Positions 36,818-49,037 are shown, counted from the stretch's first letter. The stretch: DNA of 64,000 nt from Hevea brasiliensis (GCF_030052815.1 NC_079504.1:56733502-56797501); one strand, 5' to 3'. The notes: generated from the letters alone by a model not told the origin. Numbers and translations: made by a program.

Positions 36818-36820
36818 AAA

Positions 36821-38188
36821 TCAACGGTAGTATCCAGCTAACCCCAGAAAACTGCGAATCTCTGTGACATTTCTGGGTGGCTTCCAATTAAGGACAACTT
36901 CAATCTTGCTAGGATCTACCTTAATACCCTCTGCTGATACTATGTGCCCCAAAAAGGATATCTCCTTCAGCCAAAATTCACATTTCGACAATTTTGCATA
37001 TAGCTGTTTCTCCTTAAAAGTTTGCAGTACAATTCGCAGATGTCTATCATGCTCTTCTACATTCCTCGAATAGACCAATATATCATCTATGAATACCACA
37101 ACAAACTGGTCGAGGTATGGTCTGAAGATAGTGTTCATCAGATCCATAAAAGCAGCCGGAGCATTAGTTAACCCGAATGGTATGACCAAGAACTCATAAT
37201 GGCCATAGCGGGTTCTAAAGGCAGTTTTAGGTATACTCTGCTCTTGTACTTTCAGCTGATAATAACCTGATTTCAGGTTAATTTTAGAGAATACAGCTGC
37301 ACCCCTCAACTGATCAAACAAGTCATCAATGCGGGGCAATGGGTATCTGTTCTTTATTGTCACCTTATTCAACTGCCGATAGTCAATGCATAACCGGAGA
37401 GTGCCATCTTTCTTCTTTACAAACAATACTGGCGCTCCCCAAGGTGACACGCTAGGGCGGATAAAGCCCTTATCAAGGAGCTCTTGCAACTGTACTTTCA
37501 ATTCTTTTAGTTCTGCAGGTGCCATTCTGTATGGCGTTATGGAGATTGGGTCTACACCAGGCATAACATCAATTTCAAACTGCACTTCTCTTTCTGGAGG
37601 TAATCCTGGCAATTCATCAGGAAACACATCGGAAAAGTCACATACAGTAGGAATGTCCCTCAGTGCTGGACTCCCCACTTGGGTGTCTATCACATGTGCC
37701 AAGTACGCCTCACACCCTTTCTTAATCATTTTTCTAGCCAGTGCAGTTGAAATGATGTTTGAAGGCAATAACTGCCTCTCCCCATGTATTACTACATCAC
37801 CATACTGAGGGAGACCAAAAGTGACTGTCTTCAGTCTACAGTCAATCATAGCATGATGTCTGGCTAACCAATCCATGCCCAAGATAATGTCATAATCTCT
37901 GAAGGGCATTTCAATTAAATCAGACAGAAAAGTGTGTCCTTGGATCACCAAAGGACAGTCTCTATATAGCCTATTTACCCTGACCTCCTGGCCTAATGGA
38001 CTAGTCACTAGCACATCATAGTCCATTGGTACACACTGAATAGCAGTAGAATGCATCACACTAGCACTAACATACGAATGTGTGGAGCCAGGATCAAATA
38101 ACACAGACACATCTTGGTCAAGGATGGAGAAAATACCAGCTACTACATCTGGTGTTTCAGCCTCCTCCCTCTGACGCATGGTATACAC
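36821..38188 (-). pseudogene. Element A protease and reverse transcriptase (455 aa open frame)
   Basis: The frame opens in the gag-protease link ([17 protein letters not shown]). The protease aspartate is in [13 protein letters not shown] at about residues 30-42, and [14 protein letters not shown] is near residue 105. The RT follows: [67 protein letters not shown] (motif A, where the family has DL and this copy has NL), [15 protein letters not shown], and the catalytic [28 protein letters not shown] and FLGLAGYYR close the frame at a TGA. The D-to-N change in motif A (KINLKSGY) suggests the RT is inactive even before the stop. Confidence 0.95.
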
Positions 38189-39426
38189 TCTGACTGGTGC
38201 GCCACTGGATACTGGCTGGTTAACAGTGCTCTGACTACCAGGAGTGCTACCAGGACCCCTACCTCTGCCTCTACCTCTGGCAGCTGACGGTGACCCTCTA
38301 GGTGCAGAGACTTGGACTGATCCTTCCGATGTAGCAAAAGATCCAGACCGGCGCGGACTAGTGCAATCCTTCGCGAAATGTCCACTCCCTCCACAGTTAA
38401 AACATGCACCAGTGGCCTTGAAACAAACCCCTCCATGAGTTTTACCACAAGTTTCGCCTTCTTTGTCGATAGAGCTCCTCCGGATCTTTGGTTGGTTTCT
38501 TGACTGCAGGGTGGTCTTTGGCCAGAAAATCTGCCTCTGCCAGATTTACGGGAGCTAGATCCCCCAAACTGTTTTCTCTTGCCAGAACCACTTTCAGATG
38601 CTTGCCCCGTAGTCTTTTCAGTTTTCTCTTGAGGACTCTTCTTCACTGCCCCTTCTGATTCTATCCTTTCTAGTTCCAGGGCCTGTGAGATCAATTCAGC
38701 GAAATTCTGATGTCGAAAACCCACGACTTGCATTCTCAAATTCGGCCTTAATTCGGACTCAAACCTCTTACATCTATCTCTGGGGGTGGAGACTAAGCTT
38801 CCAGCATAGTGGCTTAGTCTTAAAAAATTTCTTTCATATTCTGCTATGGTTCTGTTCCCTTGTTTCAGACTCAGTAATTCTTGTAATTTCATATCCACAT
38901 ATGCATCGGGGACCCATTTCTGTCGGAACTCCCTCAAGAAGTCTGACCAGGTTAACACAGGTGGCTCCACCAGGCTGTGGGGGATGGTCTTCCACCATTC
39001 ATAGGCATCCCCTTGTAATAATAAGAGCAGAATATTCGAACTTCATCTCTTCACGCCGCGGCTTTCTAAAAACTCGTTCCATTCTTTCCAACCAGCTTAC
39101 GCCTCCGGTGGATCCACGATTCTTTAAACTCGGTGGCCCCAAATTTCATCAGTTTTTCATATTGTCGAGCTGAGGGGTGTGGTTGTGCTACAGGTACTGG
39201 CATTTGAACTGGGGATGGCACATTACCCGCCATTTGCTGGAAGAACGCAGCCATCTGCTGCACAAAATGAGCAGGAATGCGGTCTTTGGGCAGAGCCGGA
39301 GTGGTGACCCACTCACGTTCGAGTCTTTGGGTGAGTGGCTGACCCACTCACGTTCTGGAGTGCTGGGGCATCCTCTTGAACCTCAGCCTCAACAGATTGT
39401 TCTTCGGAATGATCTCCTCCTTCCAT
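38143..39426 (-). pseudogene. Element A gag (chromovirus), frameshifted
   Basis: The ATG at 39424-39426 opens MEGGDHSEEQSVEAE. Frame changes follow, with a duplicated GACCCACTCACGTTC block at 39306-39320 and 39341-39355. The capsid region is open from 38970: VLTWSDFLREFRQKWVPDAY, AEYERNFLRLSHYAG, RCKRFESELRPNLRMQVVG, ELISQALELERIE, then a basic S/G-rich stretch. The zinc knuckle [14 protein letters not shown] is at about 38405-38364 in a different frame from the capsid, so a frameshift lies near 38460. Gag and pol are joined in one frame in this clade, which fits the overlap with the 38188 frame. Confidence 0.92.
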
Positions 39427-39594
39427 TACGTTTTCAAAAATTTTCTACTTCCTGAGATCAAACACAAGGAGGTTGACCTCCATTAGTGCATATTCATGAT
39501 GTAAATATGTCATATGTATCAATTAAAGACACTTGAGCAGTTGTACTTATCAATAAAATGTTCATACACATAGTCAAAATTTATTGAAAAACTA

Positions 39595-39607
39595 TGCTCT
39601 GATACCA
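39595..39607 (-). promoter_or_regulatory. Primer-binding site of element A (tRNA-iMet type)
   Basis: On the minus strand TGGTATCAGAGCA lies eight bases after the 5' LTR end at 39616. Confidence 0.93.
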
Positions 39608-39615
39608 CTAAAACA

Positions 39616-42600
39616 TGTCACACCTTACCCCTCCGTAAGGCATAACATGATCCCGTAGAATACTTAATAAACTACCGAACTTCACCTACCGATAACTCAT
39701 TAAGTACCCTACAAGGGATTTTAAAACGATTTTCTTACATTTTGGAAGTGGTGAGCATTTTAGTGAGAATTAAAAAGTCATTTATTCAAGCTTAAATACT
39801 AGTAAAAATTTTGTCCATTTTAAATTTTGCCGCAATTTTTATAAAAATTTTGACAGAGTTCCCTCTGTATTTTGAGAAACCAGTTCTTCAAGACCTGCAA
39901 AAAGCACTTCCAAAAATATTTTCCAAAAATATTTCACAACTCCCAACCTCCAATAAATCACAATTCAACTCCAATCAATTCATTGCAAAACAGTTCCACA
40001 ATCCAAATCAAATTTATCAACTCGGAATAGTTAATAATTCCATTCACAAAGCATAAAATAGGAATTTTATATGTACAAATATTAAATTTACAGAAGAAAG
40101 TCCAAAATAATATCATTACAATTTATTTACAACTGCTCAACTTACATTGATACAAATAACATTTCTATATTTACATCAAGATTATCTACAAGGGTATAAA
40201 ATAATACCCGTACAAAATGATCAGAGTAGTCCTCGATTTAACAGCAGCTCACTTTGCTGCTTTCTCCTTGCTCTTATCTGCGACAGCAAAATAAGCTATC
40301 GCTGAGTATAAAAATACTTAATGGTGCACAATAAAAATTTAAAATGCAATAAATAAATCATTCATTGCCAAACACAATTTAAATGTTTCTCAATCACATT
40401 TCACAAATGTTAAAGTTCATAATAACATCATTTTGTCAAATAATCTATTAAACACAGTTTAGTCAAACAATTTTATAAACACAGTGTTGCCAAAGTCACA
40501 CACAACTTAAGCCATGACACAAAATTTCCGATCAATGCCGTGTTGTACACCACGACAAAGCAATCTCAACCCCATTAATCGAAATCAATGAGGGAGGTGG
40601 CTAGCTAGCTAATGAGTACTCATCCGATCTCGACCTCAACTGGTAAGCCAGAGAGGGAGGAAAATAAACGATCTCAACCCCATAAATGGAGGAGGAATAA
40701 TAAGTAACTGTCATGCTAAGTGTGAATCAAAAATCCATTTCAAACATTTCATTCAAATATTGCATACAAAAATCAAATCAATTTCCAAAGTTGCAATTTG
40801 ATCACAAGGTGGCAACACAAAAGTTCATAAATTTATAATGCGTACTAAATCAATTTTTTTTTCAAGGGTAAAATGCTTGAATAGGATTTATTGTGCACAA
40901 ACCTGACTGGAGTCGCCTCTAGGCCTTGACTCAGTCTTTCAGGGCTTCCAAGTCTTTTTCAGCTGAAACACATAATTTCACAGTGTCTCAGTACCATAAC
41001 TTAGCATAAATCCAAAAATAAATTTCACTTTATTTTAACTGACTCTATTGCGATATATTCGACGTTCTCGAAGTTTTTGTATTTCGAGTTACTATTCACT
41101 ACACTATTCAAGTCAAATTGTTGACTTTTTAAGGCTTAATAGGTATGGGAACTCCAACTTCACCCACATACCACATTTTGGTCATTAAACTTGTTGGTTT
41201 TGGTCATTTTCTCAAAGCTTAGGTCATTTTGGCGAAATTGCCAATTTTCAGTTTTGGTGCTCCGAAGTTGCACTGTTCCATTGGTCAATCTACTATTGAA
41301 ATTTGGCAAAACTTCCTTCATATAAAATGTTCCTTATTTTCTTAAGTGTATTCTCATTTTTGGATCACCCCAATCGGAGTTTTGTAGCTCAAGTTATAGC
41401 CAAAATACAGTTACTGTTCACGTGCACTGTTCATACTACAACTATGGTTCTGGCAGATTTTTGGTCCAACTTCATTCAATAATTTGATCAAGTTAAGTCC
41501 ATAATTTGGTCTAATTTCCTGCATACAAAATGTTCTACTATGTCTTACGTTTCCATCGGTTCAAGAATCGCCTAAATCGGAGTTTTCTAGAGAGAGTTAT
41601 AGCCATTGGAACTTTACTGCTCAATGGCAATTCTGAAGAGTTGTAGGTTTAATAACTCAACTTTGCTCAATAATTTGACTAGGTTAATGGAATAATTTGG
41701 TGTAGTGTTCTTCATGAAAGTTTTAGATCTATGTCTTATCTAACTACTGGTAAAATTTCAGGTCAATTTGACCCGTCTATCTCGAATTATGACCAAATAA
41801 ACAGTTACTGTTCATTTGGTCAGTTTGGTGCAGTGGCAGCCTGCTCTCATTTCACTTTGGTCAATTGGTTCACCAAGTTTTAGTCAGTTTTTGGCCATGG
41901 TTCCTTAATGAAAATTGTGTCCTTTTATGTCTATTTTCATCCCTAATTGGTGGCATATCAATTGGGCTTGTAAAATTCCCGTTTTGGTCCTTCAAAGTAG
42001 GTTTGGTCATGCTGCCAGTAGCATGACCAATTGACCTACGAATTTGTCTTCCATTCTAACACTTCCCATACATTTCCTTTGGTCATTATTGACCATTTTT
42101 CAGTTCACAATTGGTCAAAGATATCAATTATGCATTTCTCCAAAATTTGGTTCACAAACCCTAACATTCAAACCCTAACTCACTCATTCAATCACAATTG
42201 GTGCATTTCCATCTTAACACCATACTAATGTAAGTTTATTAACATCTTTAATTCCCTTTAAACACATCAAACCATACCAATCATACTCCCATCAACCAGG
42301 CCAAAATTTCAGTTTAGTCCTTCTCCCATGATTTTATTTCATTTCATAATTTCTAAGCTCATTTCAATCATCACACATGCATTTAAATGGAAGAATAAGG
42401 AGTTTAACATACTAACCTCAATTTAAAGCTTCAAATCTCTCTCTTAGCCCTTCTTTCTTCTTGTAGTCTTCTTCCCAAGTTACAATATCAAGCTCTAATG
42501 AAGTTTTTATGAGGGTTATCAAGGTTGGGTAAGGAGAAATTAAGCTTAGTGTAAGCTTAAGGGAAGGATTTTCATGGAGGAAGTGTGGGAAGAAAGTGGG

Positions 42601-43302
42601 CGACACCAAGGAAGAAGAAAATAAGGTTTTTTTTTTTTTTTCTTTTCTTTAATCCTATCCCTTTTAGAAGACCAAAAATTCCAAATTAATAAATAACTTA
42701 ATTAATTTCCTATTGATATCATTCATGATGTCATCACCTTCGACTTTTCCATCTTCTTCTTTTTCTTTTTCTCTTTTTTTTTTTCTATTTTTCTATTAGT
42801 TCTTTAATTTAATTCTCGATTCCGAAATTTTCTTTTCTCCGATTTTATTTAACAGTTAGGTCAGGAGTCAGCTCTCGGGGTCAATTGACCAAATTGCCCC
42901 TCGCCGGTTCAACCCGGTTTGTAAATAATTCCATATTTCTTCCGACTCCCTGACCTAATTAGTTGACTGGCTTAACAGTTCTTTTTCGTGATTTTCTCTT
43001 TTCCACTGTGTTCATAAGGGTCCTAAGGATAGTAGCGTCACATTTTATGGTTCGAAATTTGAGTTTAAAACGACTTCGCAGTCGTTCCCGAGGAGGTCAC
43101 TCATCGCTGTGACTCTCGGCTCGTTTAACCTCTTATGTTCTGTTTTTCTTATTTATAGTTAACTAATTAAACATTACTAATTATTTGTGTTTATGGCTTC
43201 TCTAGTTGTCTTAAGTATGGTTCTAATCCCCTTAATTGTCCGGACCGACACCGATCACCGGAACAGTGAAATCTACCAGGCTATGCAAACGGGGGTGTTA
43301 CA
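39616..43302 (-). mobile_element. Element A 5' LTR (3687 bp)
   Basis: It is the partner of 31103-34752 with the same ends. It keeps blocks the left copy lacks (for example about 15 bp near 42013-42028). The conserved hairpin is at 40302-40321 with its right arm mutated (ATACTTAA). The open frames 39811, 42031 and 42418(-) duplicate those in the other LTR and are not genes. Confidence 0.96.
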
Positions 43303-43307
43303 TTGAT
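43303..43307. repeat. Target-site duplication of element A, right copy (TTGAT)
   Basis: This is identical to 31098-31102. Copia-2 RT/RNase H sequence continues (GTATGCAATG). Confidence 0.97.
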
Positions 43308-43855
43308 GTATGCAATGTTATGTACTAGGCTGAATATCGCAAATGTTGTTAGTTTGACTAGCAGGTATCAATCCAATCCAAGTTTAAATACTTGAGTACT
43401 TGAGAAGAACTAAGGATTTATTCTTGATATATGGAGGTGGTGACTTGCAATTGGAAGGTTATATTGATTCTGATTTCTAATCAGATATAGAAGATAGAAA
43501 GTCTACCTCTGGGTTTGTGTTTATTTGTAATGGAGGTGCAATCAGTTAGAAGAGTTCCAAACAGAGTACGACTGTAGATTCCACTACAGAGGCCGAGTAT
43601 ATTACTGCATCAGATGCTGCAAAAGAAGTTGTTTGGATATTAGGAACCTCAGTCTCACCAGAAATCCAAACAGATAGAAAGGCGCTACCACATTGTTAGA
43701 GAGATAGTTGGGCGAGGCGATGTAGCCATGCAGAAAATAGCATCAGCTGAAAATTCAGCTGATCCATTCACTAAGCCTTTGTCATAAGCACAGTTAGACC
43801 GACATCTTGAGAAGATGGGTCTAAGGTATTGTAATGAATGGCTCTAGTGCTAGTG
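43308..43855 (+). pseudogene. Copia-2 connection and RNase H tail
   Basis: The sequence continues exactly where 31102 stopped and aligns to copia-1 4303-4857: TRLNIANVVSLTSRYQSNP, a short deletion near 43387, then the RNase H and tail regions. Several frame changes and stops (for example TAA near 43480 and TAG near 43548) make it unreadable as one protein. The final ADPFTKPLS and LDRHLEKMGLRYCNEW are recognisable just before the 3' LTR. Confidence 0.9.
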
Positions 43856-43861
43856 GGAGAT

Positions 43862-45971
43862 TGTTAGTAGTATGCCCTAGAGCATATCATTTAGTATGTA
43901 TCGTGTACATGTTTTATTAATAAAAGACATTTTCACTTTTCCATTTACATAATATATTTATGTGTAATAGAAAAGGTCCATTGATATTTTGTTAGAAATT
44001 CTATTCTTAAGTTGTTAAGAATATGGATGACAGTATTTCTAGCACAAAGTATCATAAATTGGTTCACAATCGAGGATACTTCACACAGGACATGACTTAT
44101 CCAGAAAGATTGTATTCATGTTTGTTCCCAATATATTTATATGAGATATAAATAAGATGGAATGGTGAGTCTCATGCCATATAACAAACATGATAGGCAC
44201 TTATACATGATAAGTAGGTCGAACCAATGACACTTATGACAAGCACATGGAGTTTACTCTTATCAATACATTGTCATAAATCATATCAGTGCATATAATC
44301 TTTAGACCTAAGATAGCACAGTTGTCTTATATATAGGTGGTTTAAGTTTGATACTGCTTTCATACTTATACTGTGTATGGGTATATGGGCATGTGTTGGC
44401 TCCTACTAGTTATATATGGAGGTAGGTGTTGATCAAGATGGAATCTGTTACCCTAAGTAAATAGGGATAAAATCCTATGTTCATTTAATTGTTCTTGATG
44501 TTTCAAGTTCCTGGCCAGGACAGATATATTTAATCAGAAAAGAGTTTTTGATGAGAAAATCTTTTTAATCAAGAACTGGAATTAAAAGAGAACATAATAT
44601 TCATAGCAAATGGGGTTTGACATAAACCATGACTCCAGCTCGAACTGGGATTTTGTAACAGAGAGATTATAGGTTCATTTAAGGTAAACCTTATTACTAA
44701 TTGGGTGGCTATGGCATGCTATGCTAGGTGTTAACCATAGTCTATTAGCTGCATAAAATGATTTAGAGAAATCATTTATGGTAAGAAAGAGTTCTGATGA
44801 TATTAAGAGTTGATATCATATCTCATTGCCAATTAGTGATGAGCCTAGTAAGTCACACACATACACAAGTAATCACCAAATTAAATATGATTTAATTAAT
44901 TAATTAAAGAGTTTAATTGATTAATTAAATAGGTTTAGTTTGCAATTAGATTGCAAAGTCCCTAGCATGGCTTGAAACCAAATCTAAGTTATTGGACATA
45001 TAATATAAGTTAAATTTATATTTAAAGTATTTAAATATGAATTTAATAATGAGAAATTAATTAATGGAGATTAATTAATTAATTTATATTTGATACAAAT
45101 TGATTAGAAGAAGAGAAATAATTATTTTGGGTTAAGAACTCAAAATTAAGACACAGGGGTATTTTGGTCATTTCATAGGGTGACATGTGGCACCATGAGA
45201 TGGTAACACATGGCACTATGAGATGGTGACACATGGCACTATACATAAGCTTGCCAATTGTCTTTTAATCATGTAAGATGATCAAAGTCAAGATTAAATC
45301 TAAGTTTGAGACTTGGCACAATGTGATTGGGTCAATTAAACTAAGACTCAATCATAAGGTGATATGTGCCAAGGGTTTTAAATGGTGACCTAGCTATATA
45401 AGGGAAAGGATGAAAAGAAAAAATACAAGCTGCTATTTATTTCTTTTGTGCTGCCACCCAAGGAGTCCTCTTCCTCTCTTCTTCTTCATCTCTCATCAAT
45501 TCAAAGAGAATTGCCAACATTCTCTTGAATTAAAATTACTAGAAATCATTTCTAGTATCCTGTATTCATCTTTAACATCTCTAAAGGCAAAAGTTGATTT
45601 TCTAATTAATTAGAAAGGCTTGAGAAGCTATTCAAGGAGCTGCCATTGGTGATCTTAGTGTGGACAAGCTGGAGGGACAACATTTGGTGTACTAGGTGCA
45701 TCCCGAAGGTGCCAAACACAACCGCAGTGCATTAGAAGGTTAGTGCACTTGTTCTTGATCTAATCTAGGGTTCTAAAGAATTAATATGTTAATTCTAAAA
45801 TCTTAAATGGCAAATGTAGATCCAAAAATATATTAAAAGTGTTTTAATATGTTGTTTATCATTGAAATCAAATAGATAAAAAATGAATCTTACATGATGC
45901 ATGTGACCCTAGAAGAAAAATTTTTAAATTCAATGATCTAAACTTATATTTTTCATGCTTTGGCTCCTTCA
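43862..45971 (+). mobile_element. Copia-2 3' LTR (2110 bp)
   Basis: It starts TGTTAGTAGTATGCCC after the purine run AGTGGGAGA and ends GCTCCTTCA. The TATATAAG promoter element is near 45395. It has a 23-bp tandem duplication at 45195-45240 that the other copia LTRs lack. The open frame 45410-45613 is LTR sequence. P gag sequence follows at 45972. Confidence 0.93.
45195..45240. repeat. Tandem duplication of a 23-bp promoter-region unit
   Basis: The unit ATGAGATGGT...CACATGGCACT occurs twice (45195-45217 and 45218-45240). Copia-1 and the copia-2 5' LTR each have one copy. It contains the E-box-like CACATGGCA upstream of the TATA element. Confidence 0.85.
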
Positions 45972-46385
45972 TGGGTCAGCTACACCAGCCCTGCCCATGC
46001 AGTTTTTAACTCAGTTCGCTTAGCAGATGGCTGCCTTATTCCAACAAGTGGCTGGCAATGTACTAGTCCAAGCCCCAACGCAAGCACTAGCAGTACAACC
46101 CCAACCCCTAGTATGACAATATGATAAATTAATAATGTAAGGGGCAACAGAATTCAAGAGCATAGTGAATCCTTTGGAAGCAGAACAGTGGCTTGAGAGG
46201 ATAGAAAGAGTGTTCAAAAGCTGCATTGCACTGATGAATTGAAATTTCAGTACTCAGTTTCCCTACTGCATGGGAACGTATATGAATGGTGGAAGACCAT
46301 TCCCCACAGTTTAGTAAAGCCACTAGTCCATACTTGGGAGGATTTTCTGAGGGAATTTAGACAAAAGTACATTCCCAACACATAT
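45972..46385 (+). pseudogene. Element P gag, second fragment
   Basis: The plus-strand translation, with frame changes, matches element B gag. Landmarks are FAQQMA-like QMAALFQQVAGNV, AEQWLERIERVFK, the YEWWKTIPHSLVKP block at about 46271-46318, and the region matching FRQKWVPDTY at about 46353-46385, which here reads FRQKYIPNTY. It continues the gag started at 20921 and is cut by LTR1 at 46386. It is more diverged than A or B, so P is the older insertion. Confidence 0.88.
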
Positions 46386-47707
46386 TGTAACACCCCTCAC
46401 CTGACTACAATGTAGCCAAGCAAGGCGTGCTACATTCGGTGCCGAAGCACCCTATCTTATCTTACTTTATTCCTTTAATCATTTTCAAGTTATTATCTTT
46501 TAATATCAATTTTATTTTTTTGATGGAGAAACTAGCGGAGTTTCACCTATTTTATTTCTATTTGGCGCATTTCATCATTCACCTGTTTGAAATTTTCAAT
46601 AATATTTTACAATAAAAATCTCATCCATGCTAATCATAATTATCTCATCAATTATTCTCATAATCATCTCATATTTCAAATCTCAATCATATATCTCAAT
46701 TTCATATTCATTTCCATGCATTTCCATTCATGCATAATTTATATATATAAATTCTCAAGTTTCATTAATTTACATGATTTACAAACTGATTATATAAATT
46801 CATAATTTACATGATCTATAAATTAATTACAGTTCCATAATCGGTATTTCAACATACAATTCATAATTTACATTACAAATAATAACTAATTATAATGTAC
46901 AAAATACATAATATAATCTATATGGGCCCTATCTACATGCATTGCTGAAGAGGTGACAACCTGGAACACTCTGCAGATTAGAACTCCAAAATCTCTGTTT
47001 AGTATTCGCTGGGCTTTAACTTCAGTACCTGTGCGAGGAAACAAATCCATCGCGCTAAGCATTGCTGCTTAGTAGTGCAATAATATAGCAAGAAAATAAT
47101 AATATACAAATAAAGGTAGAAATAAACCATAGTTCGAATAATTTAGATTTATAATTAATTTATTTTCTAATATTAACTGTCCTCTATCCTGCCATGTTCT
47201 TCTTTGGAGGTGCTCAGCTCAGAAATTTGCATTAATAATGTACCAGATACGAATAATCTAAAATTTAAACTTATACTTATATTCTTATGTAAGTCACATT
47301 TGTAATATTATTTAAGGTATAATTCTTCTACTAGTCTTTTTATCACTTCCTTGATACTTTCTAAGTTGTTTACAATCATTTCGTAATATTTAAAATTTTT
47401 TGAAACTAATTTAATTTACTTCAGACCATTCTAAGAAACAAAATTTTGGAGCTAATCTAATTTATTTTAGAACTTCTTACTCATTTATTTGCTTTCAAGC
47501 ATTTTTAATTGCTAATATTCGTAACTTATTTTAATAAATTAGACTGTCCAAGTAACCTATGACAGGCTGACTAAACTGGATAACGGGTCGTTGGCACTGA
47601 CACCATGGTGCCTCGGGCCGTCATACCATGGGACACGGAACGTCAACCATGTATGCAGTCAGTATGGCTAAAAAGCCATGATAATACATAATCAAGCATA
47701 AAAGCCA
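46386..47707 (-). mobile_element. LTR1, left segment (S-family chromovirus LTR)
   Basis: It starts TGTAACACCCCTCACC at 46386 inside P gag; the preceding bases CATAT would be the target-site copy. The conserved hairpin is at 47055-47072. The 20-bp repeat array is reached at about 47670 and is broken there by LTR2 (target AGCCA, 47703-47707). LTR1 resumes at 61539. Open frames 46427 and 46587 lack domains. Confidence 0.92.
47703..47707. repeat. Target-site duplication of LTR2, left copy (AGCCA)
   Basis: AGCCA precedes TGTAACACC at 47708 and is repeated at 61539-61543. The target lies in the 20-bp repeat of LTR1. Confidence 0.93.
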
Positions 47708-48872
47708 TGTAACACCCCTCACCCGACTACTGTGTAGCCGAGCAAGACGTGCTACATTCGATGCCGGAGCACCCTAACTTATCTTATTTTATTTCTTTAA
47801 AAATTTTATTCTCGTTATATTTAATATCGATTATTTTTCGACGGAGAAACTAATGAAGTTTCTCCTATTTTATTATCGTTTGACGTGTTTTACTATTCAC
47901 CTGTTTGAAAATTTCAATATTATTTTATAATAAAAATCTCATTAATTATTCTCATTATTCACATCTCATTCATCTATCTCAATTTCATATTCATTTCCAT
48001 GCATTTCCATTCATGCACAATTTATATATATAAGTTCTCAAGTTTCATTAATTTACATGATTTACTGGCTTATTACATAAATCCATAATTTACATGATCT
48101 ACAAATTAATTACAGTTCCATAATCTATATTTCAACATATAATTCATAGTTTACATTACAAATAATAACTAATTATAATGTATAAAATACATAATATGAT
48201 CTATATGGGCCCTATCTACATGCATTGCTGAGGAGGTGATAACCTTGAACACTCTACAGATCAGAACTCCAAAATCTCTGTTTGGTATTCGCTAGGCTTT
48301 AACTTCAGTACCTGTGCGAGGAAACAAATCCATCGCGCTAAGCATTGCTGCTTAGTGGTGCAATAATATAACAAGAAATAATGTATACAAATAAAAATAA
48401 TTGGAGCATATTTTCTATACTCAAGAATTTTACTGGGTTCATATGAAATTTTCCATACAATATATGTTTCATCATTTATGTTGCTCTCTAGAATCACTTC
48501 TTTCATTAGTTTACAATAATCATTTATATAATGTACAAATAAATCTAAAATTTATACTTATAGTTATATTCTTATGAAAATCACATTTGTAATGTTATTT
48601 AAGTTATAATTCTTCTACTAGTCTTTTTATCACTTCCCTGATACTTTTTAAGTTGTTTATAATCAATTTATTTCAGAACTTCTTCTTATTTATTTACTTT
48701 CTAGCATTTTTAATTACTAATATTCATAAGTTATTTTAATAAATTAGACTGCCCAAGTAACCTACGACAGGCTGACTAAACTGGATAACGGGTCGTTGGC
48801 ATTGGACACCGCGGTGCCTCGGGCCGTCATACCATGGGACGCGGAACGTCAACCACGTATGTAGTCAGTATG

Positions 48873-48990
48873 GCTAAAAAGCCATGATAACACATAATTG
48901 GGCATAAAAGCCATGAATATGGGCATAAAAGCCATTGATACGGGCATAAAGCCATGAATACAGGTATAAAGCCTTGAATACAAGCATAAA
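48873..48990. repeat. 20-bp repeats in LTR2, about six units
   Basis: Units of the form AAAGCCATGAATACGGGCAT end at AAGCCTTTTCGCAGTA. This is twice as many as in S, so copy number varies within the family. Confidence 0.85.
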
Positions 48991-49032
48991 GCCTTTTCGC
49001 AGTACTGCTAAAATAATACCCTATTGGCATGC

Positions 49033-49037
49033 CAATC
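49033..49037. repeat. Target-site duplication of element C, left copy (CAATC)
   Basis: CAATC precedes TGTGACACC at 49038 and is repeated at 60098-60102. Uninterrupted S reads CCAATCTATCCAATTTGACA here (about 25438-25457). Confidence 0.95.

Larger units (their letters stand above)
31103..43302 (-). mobile_element. Chromovirus A, complete Tekay/Del-like element (12.2 kb)
   Basis: LTRs 31103-34752 and 39616-43302 flank a 4.86-kb interior with polypurine tract, pol domains in Ty3/gypsy order (protease, RT, RNase H, integrase), remnants of a C-terminal chromodomain, gag, and an initiator-Met primer site, all on the minus strand. A perfect TTGAT duplication flanks it. It splits the RT gene of copia-2. 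Stops and frameshifts break both gag and pol, so this copy would need help in trans to move. Confidence 0.97.
20997..45971 (+). mobile_element. Copia-2, Ty1/copia element carrying two nested chromovirus insertions
   Basis: The plus-strand order is truncated 5' LTR (about 20997-22459), primer site, long leader, gag, integrase, RT, RNase H, 3' LTR (43862-45971). Solo LTR S (23977-27981) and the full element A (31103-43302) interrupt it; both have perfect target-site duplications. Without them copia-2 is about 8.8 kb. It lies in the gag of element P. Its own target-site duplication cannot be shown because the left LTR lacks its first ~650 bp. Gag and pol carry many stops and deletions, so it is dead. 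Confidence 0.9.
47708..49037 (-). mobile_element. LTR2, left segment (S-family solo LTR)
   Basis: It starts TGTAACACCCCTCACC, with the hairpin at 48338-48355 and about six 20-bp repeats at 48873-48990. It is broken after CAATC (49033-49037) by element C and resumes at 60098. The open frames 48261-48506(-) and 48827-49045(-) are LTR sequence. Confidence 0.93.

Noticed and set aside
37386..37808. 140-aa plus-strand open frame
   Set aside because: It lies opposite the conserved RT/protease of element A, a clear antisense shadow.
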